DNA from: Heterotrichella gracilis | Taxonomy: Eukaryota; Sar; Xanthophyceae; Tribonematales; Xanthonemataceae | Direction: 5' to 3' | Assembly: GCA_032358255.1 (NCBI GenBank) | Contig: JAULBX010016749.1 | Span: 25,889-89,888, forward strand | DNA: 64,000 nt | Part shown: positions 37,201 to 46,058 of the stretch, piece by piece | Numbering within the stretch: position 1 is the stretch's first letter | How the letters are laid out: every line of letters begins with the position of its first letter | Notes under the pieces: model-generated | Databases searched by the model: none | Told to the model about the DNA's origin: nothing | What the model saw: the letters and a program-made list of their open reading frames with translations, nothing else | Made by a program: the position numbers and the translations under genes

Positions 37201-40200
37201 TAGATGCACAATTCGATATGATTACCTAGAGTGGAGCAGCCAGTAGATACACAATCAGCTGCATAGGCCCAGGAACTGTACCATGGCTGGTAGTCCGCTG
37301 CAAAAAACACGAACATGTGTCAGAGAACACAGCAAACTACCTTTGCAACACACAAAACTACCAATATTTATGTTTTCAAATTTGATTGGCGCCATTGTGG
37401 GGATTGGCTGTCCCAAGAGTGGATCCCCACAAACCAGCAAACATTAGGAATGCACAAAGATGTAGATGCACCAGAGTGGCCTACTGATTGCCTGTCATTG
37501 CACAAAACCCTACACAAGGGTGTGCAACGGTCCACCCTGTCACAGCACAAAACCCTACAGTGCCAGTCAGTGCACAAAACCCTACCGCCGCTGCATCCAC
37601 TGCCCACAACTGCAGACAGGGGCTGCAAGTACAGCTTTGCCGCACACTCATTCAGCTTTCCCGGGGACCAGCAAGAGGAGTCGCAAAACTGGCGGAAAGC
37701 AGCTTTGGGGATTGTGGCTTGCAGCTGGTGGCACAGGCAAGGGGAGGAACTGGAATAAGTTGCAATTCGGGTGAACTTGGAATCATAGAGGAGACAGGTG
37801 CCTGCAGGGTGGAATGTGTGTATGTGAGAAAGGAAATTACAGGCGTGATGGCAGGCGTGTAGTCAACGCATGCCGATGTGGTATGCATGTAGCCAATGCC
37901 TTTGCATGATACACAACAAAGCGCATGATACACAATAAAGCGCATGCAATTGCCAAAGCATGCACGCAGCTATCCCCGCATTCAGAACAACGGGCTCCAC
38001 AATGTGACAAGACCTTGCACTGCTCTGCACACCCATGAGGTCAACCTCTAGGACCAGCATGTCAGGAAGTTCCTCCAAAGGTATGAGTTCAACACGCTCG
38101 TATGTGTTGTGCAGCAGTGTAAAATTGAATGCATTTTTACAATTCAATACATTTTATACTTTATTGAAGTATATTGCCTACCATTTGCATTGGTGATGGC
38201 CGGACAAGGAGGCGTGTACCCTGCATGTGGCAATAGCACGGGTCACATGGTGGAATATAGCAGTGCGCTCAGATGTATCATTGGCAATCATTGGAAATGA
38301 GCAGTGCGGTCGGATGGATCATTTGGCCAATATTGGAAATGAGCAGTGCGTCTAGATGGATCATTTGGCAATCATTGGAAATGAGCAGTGCGTTCAGGTA
38401 GAGCGCAGGTAGAAAATATCCTTCCTGTTGCAGGAAAATGGGTTCCTTGTTCTTGCATCCCTTTGCTGAGGTGCGCGCAAATCCCAAAATTTGTATGGGA
38501 ACACCGCCGCTATGCAGATACTATACCGTATGCAATTTTTTATGGGAATACTATGGGAATACCACCGCTGTGCAGACAAGCATGCACCCTATCAACACAG
38601 TAGGACCTTGGTGGGTGCCTGCTGCAAGAACTTTAACCCTAATTGAGGTCAAAGAAGGACAGTCGAGGAAAGAATGAGTCCCACATTCCCAGGAAGCGCA
38701 AGCCATCCACACCACCAATGTGCACACAAGTAAAACCAATGCAACCTTTTTGTACACCTGGCGCAGAGACCTGATTCCGCACCTGGTTTGCAGTAATCGT
38801 CCAGTGATTGATCCACCGACTGTACTGGTAAATAGGCCCTGCACATTTTGAGGTCCGGCCAGCACAAAGAGGCACAGAACTTGCGGTATTTGGCCCCCGA
38901 AACCAGCCTAGCCATTTGCCCGCAGCTGCAGGTGGATGTGTTACTCAAAGTGGACAGGAGGCCCATGGTGGAGGAGTAGATGTAGCATGTGCCAAGGGTG
39001 CCTGGTCGGGGAATGGGATTCTGAGTCTCATATGAAATATTTTCGAGTCTGTCAAAAGCATGGGATTTTGCTCGAAAGCTTGCTTTCTGGCCAGACCATT
39101 CGAGAGATTTTAGTACCAATTGTGCTTGCATCAGGACCATGCAGAACAAGCTATAATTTGACAGAAGGGTCTCTGGCGGCAGATCCATTATTTCTTGCGG
39201 CTATAGAAAAATCTAGGGGGTTCTGCAACAGGTAAGTTAACCCTGCGGGGTTTGTGCGCACTTGTGGTTGTGGCGCTATGGGGGAGCAGGTTGGGTATAG
39301 TCTGGATACGTGCGGGGGGTTTAGGGTATATGTGTAGGGTTTAGGGTTCTGTTCCCACCTTGTGGCTGTGGCGCTGTGGGGGAGCAGGTTGGCGTGTAGT
39401 CTGGATACATGCGGGAGACAAACAGACAGGGTTAGCAAGCCAAACATTGGTGCAGCGGCCCCAAGTAAACCCAGCAATTGGTACAAATGCGAGGATTCTG
39501 TTAAGAGTTGTCAGGGGCTCGACTCACCATGGAGGGCAATATGAATGCCTTTGATTTGAAAAGCAATTTGATTGCCTGCATTTGGATGCTTTTCACCCAT
39601 GACCCACTGTGAATTGATAGTGCGGTGTATTGGTGATTTAAGGAGCAATAACGTGGGGTGCGCTGGGGCGTGGACTGTATACATACATGCATGAGGGGCA
39701 AGCAGTGAGGTTCAGCAAGACACACATACATCTACCCACCAGGAGATGCCTCATGCAGGCACCCACATCCCCACTCCCCACACCCGCATCCCCACTCCCC
39801 ACTCTTATAGGCGTGCACGTACCGTTCCCCTCAAACCCGCACCCCGTCTGCAGCCCTTGGTCATTCGCTCCCGCAGCCACCAGCAGCGTTGCGCTGACGC
39901 ACACCGCCAGGTTGCCACCGTAGCACGACGCGTCGCAGAATCGGCGGTAGGCGGCGCCGTGCGTGGTGCGCCCCTTGCGGTAGCAGTTGCACGGGGTGGT
40001 ATTGTCGGTGCGCGCCATCTGTTTGCGAAGTTTATTGTACACCAGGCAAGTGCCAGTGGCGTTGCTGACAGGGGTGCGGCTGCCTGGGAGGCCAAGTGGT
40101 AGGGTTTGAGTAGGGTTTTGGGTAGGGTGTAGGTTGTGGTTTTGGAGCGGGTGGTAGGTGTAGGAGCCCACCTGTTATGGCTCCAAAGGTGATGTTGGAA

Positions 40201-43200
40201 AGGTTGGGTGAGTGGGTGGTGACATGGGGTGATCGCGAGCGATTGCAAGGTGGTAGATATTGTGTAGAAGGTAAGTGAAGCAAGGAGGGCGAAGGCGCGG
40301 AGGAATTACTGCAGGAGAACTACTGTGAGATGGGTTGAGGCATGCACTTGTGCCAGATGGCACAGGCTAGCACTTGCAATTGAACAAACTTGAGGAATTG
40401 CCTAGGGATTTGACCAGGTCCACAGTGTGTATAAGTTGGGCTTTTATTATTATTATTGTTATGTTGGAATAGCGGACCCACTCATAGTGGATGTGGGTGA
40501 AAGGGCCAAGCTAGGTGCTGTGGATGCTCATCCAGCCGCCAAAAGAGACCCTAGCTAGGGTATTGAATGGAGCACAGTTGGTGGCAATGAGCTGCAAGGG
40601 TCCTGCCGTGTCCTGTACCTAGCCAAGGGTTTTGGTGGTGGGCTATGGGTTAGCGCACCTGAGCTGAAGGGGCATCCCAGGGATCCTGGCACGTAGTCTG
40701 CAAAACCAAAATTCAAAGGCTTAGGGTTATGATATTATGCATGGGAGTGTCCAGGAATTCCAAGCTTGTTGGTCACAGGCTGAATGGATGCAGGTATCCA
40801 GTTGGTTGCACATGCAGAAAGCAGATGCACATGCCTTGTCCGAATCAGTAATCGTTTGTGTAGTTTCCTCAAACCATAACCCTAAATGTTAAACAGATTG
40901 CATGCCCTGCAAGAAGCAGCAGCCAGCACACTAATCTATCATCACCACCCCCTTGTTGCCTGCACCCGCGCACCGCTGCTGCACACGCTGTCGAAATCGG
41001 CAGTTGGAACCGGCAGCAGCGGTGCAGTGTCCTGGCAGGCCTTCACATCCCCGCCCCAGCAGCTTGCGTCGCAGAAGCTGTAGTAGGTTGCTGTGTACAG
41101 GCTGTAGTAATTGCCCAGCTGCTGGCACTGGCAGGCAGTGGTGTTGGCCAGCGATGTGATGATGATGGGGGTCCTGTCGTAGAGGACGCAGGTGCCTACA
41201 ATAGGTGGGGGAAACGGTGCGGTAGGTCAGGTGGATCTGGCATGATGTTGAGGGGGAAAACACATGGTGCCTGTGATGGCGATACTCGACGAGATTCTCT
41301 GACAGGAAAGGCTGGAAATGGCTTGATGTTCAGTTCTGAAGATGTGACGGGGCTAACCATGGGGTTGGAAATGACTGGGTGTTCATTTTCAAACGATGAA
41401 AAAGCTGATCAAGGGGTTGGAAATGACTGGGTGTTCATTTTGAAGCGATGAAAGAGTTGGTCATGGGGTTGGAAATGACTGGGTGTTTATTTTGAAGCGA
41501 TGAAAGAGTTGGTCATGGGGTTGGGAATTAGACAGGGCATAGGGAAGTAGCAACAGGGGCAATGGGCTAACACATCTGCCAGGGCAGCCAAGAGATGGGA
41601 CGAAAATGCATGTCGAGAGACACAATTACACAACTGGCTTACACCACCGTGTGTGGTACTAAAGTTGGCAGGATTGCATGCCACTGTACAGAATCACCCC
41701 ATCGACGTGTTTTCAAGGCACCTGTGGAGCGCGAGGGTGCGGCTGGGCAGATCGGCTGGTATAGCTTGACACCTGCAAGGAAGAAAACCCTAGGTTAGGG
41801 TCTGCACCAGGACAAAACGCACAACCCTACGTTGGGATGCGAAATGTCCACTACAGCATGAGAAGGCATGATGCAAGATTGAACCAGCGTCCAAACGAGG
41901 GGAATGGGTCCACTGAACATGCATGACTGTAGATGGAGCACGCACCATTGTTGAGGTAGTTGCACCGTGCAGCAACAGCCGAATCCGCGTCTGTAAAAAA
42001 GTCGCCAACGATCATGCTAGGGTTTTCGTAGGGTTGCTGTGCGCGGCAGGCATCGAGGTTGTTGCCCCAGCATGCCTTGTCGCAGTACTGGAAAGCGGCG
42101 GCGGTGTTATCGTAGAAGTAGTTTGCGTATTGGTAACACTGGCAGATGGAGATTTGGAAGGCATCGGTGAGTGTGAGGGTCTTGTCGTACAGGAGGCAGG
42201 TGCCTGTGACAAGGGGGAATGGGGGGGAAGGCTGTCATTTGATGCGTGAGTGGAGATAGTTGATCATAAAAGCTGTACAACACATGAAACCTTCCCAAGG
42301 GTGGTGAACACTTGCCACAAAAAGGAGGGTGCCAAGAACACCAGGGTGCCTGGGACAGGCGGGGCTGGGGGAGGGAGCAGGGGGATTTTGAAACCTGCCA
42401 AAGGGTTATATGGGCACACGGCGTGGCATCTTCTCCATGCAGCAAATAGTGTAGTGGAGACTCCACACCATGTCGTGGGGTCCATCAGGCACGTGAAGTG
42501 TGATGCATCAGGCACTTACTACTCACAACCCTCCCGGAGCATGAGCCGTTTCAAATTGTTGCAGGTGTTATGGCTTACCTATCGAGCTCCCCTTGGGCTT
42601 GCACTGGGGCGAGTAGGGTACTGCACAGGGTACACGGGGTGACATGTGGCACTGAGTCAGTTGCAAACACATGTGACACATGGCGCTGTGTCAGCAGGAT
42701 ATGACATGTGGTAGTGCTGAGTCAGCAGGTGTGCATGTGCTAATTCAGCCCGCCTCACTGAATAAGGATGTGTGCGGCATGTATCGACCTGTACAGAGTG
42801 ATAAGCATATGAATAATGGGTTCAGCAACGTTATAAACGAATTCACACCGTGATAATGCACGAACCAAGGGCAGTCCACCCCGTCTCTGTTGTCGGCAGT
42901 CATGTATGGCAGGGTAGCCTGGCAGATGGCCTGCTGCCCCGCCCAGCAGTATGCATCGCAGTAGTGGCGGTAGGTGGCGCCATCTGTTTTCCTCTGCTTG
43001 TCCCAGCAGTAGCAAGGGTTTGTGTTGCCGATGGTAGCGATCAGAGCAAGGGAGTCGTCATACAGGAGGCAGGTGCCTGCGGATGGAGGGCGGAAGGGTT
43101 GGCATATGAAACCCTAGCGAAGGGTTGGCAACGTGCGGGTTTGAAGGGTGTGGGTCCCATACCTCTGGTCCCCGGGACGCTTGTGGGTTGTGAGCCGGAA

Positions 43201-44736
43201 GAGGCCGCACCCCCAGTTGCCTTGGCTGGTGATGGGGAGGGTGGGGGTGGAGACGGAGGTGATGGTGGTGGGGACGGAGACGGTGAGGGTGGCGTAGGTG
43301 GTGACGGTGGTGGTGGCGTTGGCGGTGGTGGCGACGGCGAGGGTGAGGGTGGCTTGGGTGGTGGGGATGGCGAAGCAGTGGGTGGTGACGGTGGAGGTGG
43401 TGTTGGTGGTGGCGGGGATGGTGGTGGTGGTTTGGGTGGTGGCGATGGTGATGTTGTAGGTGGTGATGGTGGTGGTGGTGATGGTGTTGGTGGTGGCTTG
43501 GGTGGTGGTGATGGTGATGTTTTGGGTGGTGACGGTGGTGGTGGCGCTGGTGGTGGTGGTTTGGGTGGTGGTGATGGCGATGTTGTGGGAGGTGACGGTG
43601 GTGGTGGTGTGGGTGGTGGTGGGGATGGTGGTGGTGGCTTGGGTGGTGGTGAAGGCGATGTTGTGGGAGGTGACGGTGGTGGTGGTGTGGGTGGTGGTGG
43701 TGAAGGCGGTGGTGGATTAGGTGGTGGTGGTTTAGGTGGTGGTGGCTTAGGTGGTGGCGACCGCGATGTTGTGGGTGGTGTGGGTGGTGGTGGTGAAGGC
43801 GGTGGTGGTGTAGGTGGTGGTGGCTTAGGTGGTGGCGACCGCGATGTTGTGGCTGGTGACGGTGGTGGTGGTGATGGTGGTGGTGATGGTGGTGGTGGGG
43901 ATGGTGGTGGCTTGGGTGGTGGTGAAGGCGATATTTTGGGTGGTGACGGTGGTGGTGGTGTGGGTGGTGGTGGGGATGGTGGTGGACGAGGAGGTGGAGA
44001 CGCTTGAAGCAAGCTCCGACCTACAGTGCAGGGAGCGGGCCTTTGTATGCCAAACATAGAGGCTAAGCTAGCCCCTGTGGTTGGCTCAGCTGGGTTGGAG
44101 TGCGCTCAAACAACTCCAGTCACTTGCAAGGCATGTTTTAAAACCCTTTCGGGGTTTCACTTGACAAATAGCCAGGCTGCAGAGATGACAGGTGGGTGCT
44201 GTTTTGGCAAGGCAAGCCAGATCTGTAGAGCACGTGCACGCTTGGCCTAACCCCGTGGGCACAGAACTGGAATACTTGCAAGCCGTTGTGCTAGCTATAG
44301 CAGCTAGAGCCTGGTGCCAGTGTACTATAGTCCGCTTTGCAGTATGCTACAGTAAGCTTGTCGCATATGCAGGTGCTTGCAGAGTCTGCAAAGAAACGCG
44401 GAAAAGGACCCTCGTGACGAAGCTTCAGGTTCGGTTGCTTGCACCGCATCAGCAGAAAAAGCACACCCCATAGCCATCCAGCGGTTTAACTGTCCTCAAA
44501 GCACAATCGTTTACCACCCAAAGCCTGTCGAAGGCTCCTGGGTGAACAACCTTGGGCGAAACGCCGGTGTGTGCATGTACCGGGCTGGCTGGTCTGCTTA
44601 GAATATTGTGTCATGCCGTACGATTTTCGTTGCCGCCAGGTTGTCTTTCGCCCTCAGCCGCTTGCGCGCCAAGCTGGGAAGCCCCGATCAACGCCAGTAG
44701 CAGCAGCAGCGCGCATGGCACCCTGCTGCCTGCCAT
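25282..44736 (-). CDS. Giant secreted Pro-rich, Cys-module extracellular matrix-type protein
   Basis: I predict 33 exons and about 2,210 residues. Order: signal-peptide exon (44622-44736), Pro-rich exon (43163-44020), 15 Cys-rich A modules alternating with 13 short B linkers, a 439-residue C-terminal exon (25669-26985) and a short Cys-containing last exon (25282-25367). Nearly all junctions are phase 1, so A and B exons are symmetrical and can be duplicated or lost without a frameshift. The protein enters the secretory pathway, and the Pro-rich part should be hydroxylated and glycosylated. No enzymatic motif was seen, so a structural cell-wall, matrix or adhesion role is inferred. The donor of exon 1 (C|GTACGG) is weak; it was chosen because the phase fits and gives RRSLLQ, close to the RRLLQ motif of volvocalean secreted proteins. 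Gene boundaries rest on hand splicing; fusion of two genes is not excluded. Confidence 0.75.
25669..26985 (-). other. C-terminal domain of the giant protein
   Basis: A single 439-residue exon opens GTSAISINYTFPSAPGYAI and includes PSGFTMQFFQPGVN, an acidic FDDDGSYLDYYP segment and RRRKLLQ. Further RR-LL motifs follow (VRRLLD, HRRRQLLG). A Thr-Gly-Gly repeat then precedes a helical Ala-rich end (AAWKAAIGATAAT) and a Cys pair before the final exon, which adds NPAACKCPAGE. I do not recognise the fold. The same domain exists in the truncated neighbour with a much shorter Gly/Thr linker. Three RR-x-LL motifs could be proprotein processing sites; that is inference. Confidence 0.7.
25975..26095 (-). 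repeat. Coding Thr-Gly-Gly minisatellite
   Basis: A 9-bp repeat (GGTGGTACT and variants on the minus strand) encodes about a dozen Thr-Gly-Gly units in the C-terminal domain of the giant protein. The truncated paralogue has only a few such residues at the same place. This accounts for almost all of the 97-nt length difference between the two exons. Confidence 0.9.
28239..28260. repeat. Interstitial telomere-like repeat
   Basis: AACCCTAAACCCTAAACCCC in an intron of the giant gene is the C-strand form of TTTAGGG repeats. Confidence 0.8.
29760..29775. repeat. Poly-C tract
   Basis: A run of about 14 C bases lies in an intron of the giant gene just after the A13 exon donor. It is a simple homopolymer and a likely place for length errors in the assembly. 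Confidence 0.85.
31663..32062 (-). repeat. Intronic minisatellite carrying copies of a splice acceptor
   Basis: Read on the minus strand, the intron before exon 31486-31661 contains about six repeats of a unit of roughly 60 bases with TCTCCTGTTGCTGCCC, the same pyrimidine tract that precedes the true acceptor. One copy (about 31740-31770) also includes CTCTCACAG followed by ATACCCATTCTA, an imitation of the first bases of the exon (GTACACATTCTG). CCCTAAACCC-type strings are embedded in the unit. The truncated paralogue lacks the expansion. Confidence 0.8.
35170..35520 (-). repeat. Intronic minisatellite carrying copies of a splice donor
   Basis: Immediately downstream of the A8 exon donor (GATC|GTGAGTGCCCC at 35518) the intron has four to five repeats of about 60-70 bases. 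Each holds a variant of GGGGCACTCACGATCAGCAG, the plus-strand version of the exon end plus donor, followed by TTTAGGGTTTAGGG. The copy near 35370-35395 is almost perfect. The equivalent intron of the truncated paralogue has one copy only. Confidence 0.8.
39255..39315 (-). pseudogene. Decayed duplicate of a B linker exon
   Basis: The functional linker exon at 39359-39400 (encoding DYTPTCSPTAPQPQG) has a second copy about 100 bp further along the minus strand, in the next intron. The copy keeps the TATCCAG acceptor and most bases. It lacks one base (ACTATACCCAACC against ACTACACGCCAACC), which shifts the frame. Its donor is also damaged (CAAGTGCGC against CAAGGTGGG). Confidence 0.8.
43163..44020 (-). 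repeat. Coding minisatellite: hydroxyproline-rich SPP/TPP/KPP domain
   Basis: About 286 residues begin RSLLQASPPPRPPP and end with a Gln/Ser/Val-rich exit (SGSQPTSVPGTRG). The core is Pro-Ser/Thr-Pro runs punctuated by a recurring SPSPPPKPPP or SRSPPPKPPP unit, roughly nine times. Composition matches pherophorin and other chlorophyte hydroxyproline-rich glycoproteins, which form extended rods. The plus strand reads as long Gly-rich and Val-rich open frames, which are shadows. Confidence 0.9.
44622..44736 (-). other. Signal-peptide exon of the giant gene
   Basis: The ATG at 44736 opens MAGSRVPCALLLLLALIGAS, then QLGAQA. That is a short polar N-terminus, a run of Leu/Ala/Ile, and small residues before a likely cleavage site near AQA|AEG, a textbook secretory signal. 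The frame stops a few codons beyond the proposed donor, so splicing must occur. The exon ends in phase 1, matching the next exon. Confidence 0.7.
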
Positions 44737-45103
44737 CTTGCGCTGGCTTTGGCTTGGCGATGGCCCTCGGCACACTCTCGCGCCCATTCAGCCGACTAGC
44801 CGGTTCGCCTCGAGAAACCTTCGAGTTCAGCGAACTGTCAATATATGTACAGAAAGAAGGTTGCCCGACGGCACCGCGAGGCTTGGTGGTATAGCTGCGG
44901 CTGCAAAGGGTTGTAGCATATGTTTCGGTTGAGAGGTGATTAGGGTGAACGTCGATGAACGGTGCGCCGTTTGTACCCGGTACACCCTGTCGTTAGCCTG
45001 GCACAAGAGTTGCAGCTAATTGGTGCGGGGCAAGGCAAATCCGCAGTATAGCTTTCAAGGTGTGTGTCGGGACAATAACGCTGGCGCAGAAGTTCTTCCT
45101 GGT

Positions 45104-45637
45104 ACGGTGTACCAGAATAACAGAATAACAGAATAATGATGAAAAGCCCGCCGCAGTCCGAAAACCATGGGCAACTCCCGGGCGGGGCGATTTCCCGATC
45201 CCGGGGAGGCATGCAAAGAGCAAATTCGCGCTCTAAATTCAAAAAATTCACATTACAAGATTTACAAGATTTTATTTGACAGTCACATTCAGGGAGCCAA
45301 CCCGGGCTCACAAGACTGTTTGGGGTGCTTGAAAAAGTCACCCCGCTTACTAAATAAACTGTGATTTAATGGAGCCACATTGGCCCCACATTTACTACCA
45401 AAAAAGCTAAACAGGTTTCTTGAAATGCCATTATAGCAGCTCTGAAATGCTTCTCTAACATCGTGGTATAGTGGACATTCAAAAATAAAGTGGTGTTCAT
45501 CTTCAACGTGATGTTGTCCAATCGTCTCACAATATTTGCACAACCTATGTTCATAATAAATGCGTCTCCATCTGCCAGTTTCAACCTTTAAAACAGGAAA
45601 AACTGGTAAAATGCATAAAAATCGAAAACGGTGTACC
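45104..45637. repeat. Target-site duplication flanking the LINE fragment
   Basis: Direct repeats ACGGTGTACC lie at 45104-45113 and 45628-45637, one copy on each side of the insertion, as target-primed reverse transcription leaves. The empty site near 24191-24200 reads TACGGTACAAC. Confidence 0.8.
45114..45627 (-). mobile_element. 5'-truncated non-LTR (LINE) retrotransposon fragment
   Basis: The minus-strand frame from 45660 to 45289 contains GRWRRIYYEHRLCKYC and VEDEHHFIFECPLYHDVR. This Cys-x2-Cys...His...Cys pattern is typical of the C-terminal end of LINE reverse-transcriptase polyproteins. The same 10-base string, ACGGTGTACC, flanks it at 45104-45113 and 45628-45637, and the equivalent uninterrupted site exists upstream of the truncated paralogue. 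The element's 3' end is at the low-coordinate side and finishes in tandem ATTCTGTT units rather than poly-A. The reverse transcriptase itself is missing, so it is a dead-on-arrival 5' truncation. Confidence 0.85.
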
Positions 45638-45663
45638 GCTGGGCCGCACAGTGTGCGCACTCG

Positions 45664-45671
45664 TATTTATA
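45664..45671 (-). promoter_or_regulatory. Candidate TATA box of the giant gene
   Basis: The minus strand reads CAATATATAAATACGAG, containing TATAAATA. The corresponding place in the duplicated block upstream of the truncated copy has the weaker TATATGAATA (24216-24225). It lies within the conserved block, about 930 bp upstream of the ATG (about 410 bp if the inserted element and its duplication are discounted). Confidence 0.45.
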
Positions 45672-46058
45672 TATTGATACACACGTTCTGTTACTAACAG
45701 ATTGCTAGAACAGCCAGGACTCTTTTTAAAGTGTCGAAAGCAACCTGAAACACAAGTTGTGCTGAGAATGCTTTACGTCTATGTATAAACATAATTGGAA
45801 GTAAAATCTTCGACTTATATATCCACGCTGGGGAACCCCAGTGCTATGCGAACTGGCGAATGGTGGAAAAGCAACTTAACATCTGGGTTATCTGCATATT
45901 GAACACTTTTGAGCGTAAACGTGCTGGTGAGAGTTACGTTTTGTCAAGGCACGCTGCAGCTGGCAAGTGTGCAGGTAATAACACTCGTCTTAGTTGGCCA
46001 ACTATACCTCTGTTCCGCGACCTTTGAGGAGGGTTTTGGTAGGAGGCGTTTCACAAGC

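Larger units (their letters stand above)
27404..43076 (-). other. Array of 15 Cys-rich A modules with B linkers (two-exon unit)
   Basis: A exons: 42849-43076, 41946-42203, 40974-41195, 39823-40083, 38783-39001, 37586-37801, 36618-36866, 35518-35727, 34044-34283, 32952-33161, 32205-32310 plus 31486-31661 (split), 30972-31184, 29810-30028, 28621-28878 and 27404-27730. B exons: 42579-42620, 41722-41772, 40659-40697, 39359-39400, 38182-38220, 37226-37297, 36053-36091, 34715-34786, 33554-33616, 32599-32658, 30545-30586, 29347-29397 and 28165-28197. Module A pattern: G-[TSA]-C-x-x-[YF] ... C-x-C ... [YF]-x-x-[FY]-C-D-x-x-C-W ... C ... C. That is six fixed Cys plus one or more late Cys. B linkers are 11-24 residues, usually G-[YF]-x-x-x-CP-like with one Cys. 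I do not recognise the domain; the Cys spacing does not match WSC, EGF or chitin-binding type 1 as I know them. Module 13 has CG in place of CW. Module 11 carries an extra phase-2 intron between CxC and FC. Confidence 0.8.
44737..46058. promoter_or_regulatory. Divergent spacer between the giant gene and TFIIF alpha
   Basis: This stretch must hold the upstream region of the giant gene (minus strand) and that of TFIIF alpha (plus strand). About 44930-45104 and 45638-45870 are similar to the block upstream of the truncated copy. They are split here by a retroelement fragment. No other gene was recognised. Confidence 0.6.

Noticed and set aside
27404-43076. WSC, EGF or chitin-binding domain identity for the Cys module
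   Set aside because: The Cys order (one, CxC, C-x2-C-W, one, one) and the FCDxxCW core do not fit those families as I know them.
42850-44007. Long plus-strand Gly-rich open frame (385 codons) and Val-rich frames beside it
   Set aside because: They are antisense shadows of the Pro-rich coding repeat. GGT/GGC repeats stay open in several frames, and there is no signal peptide or splice structure on this strand.
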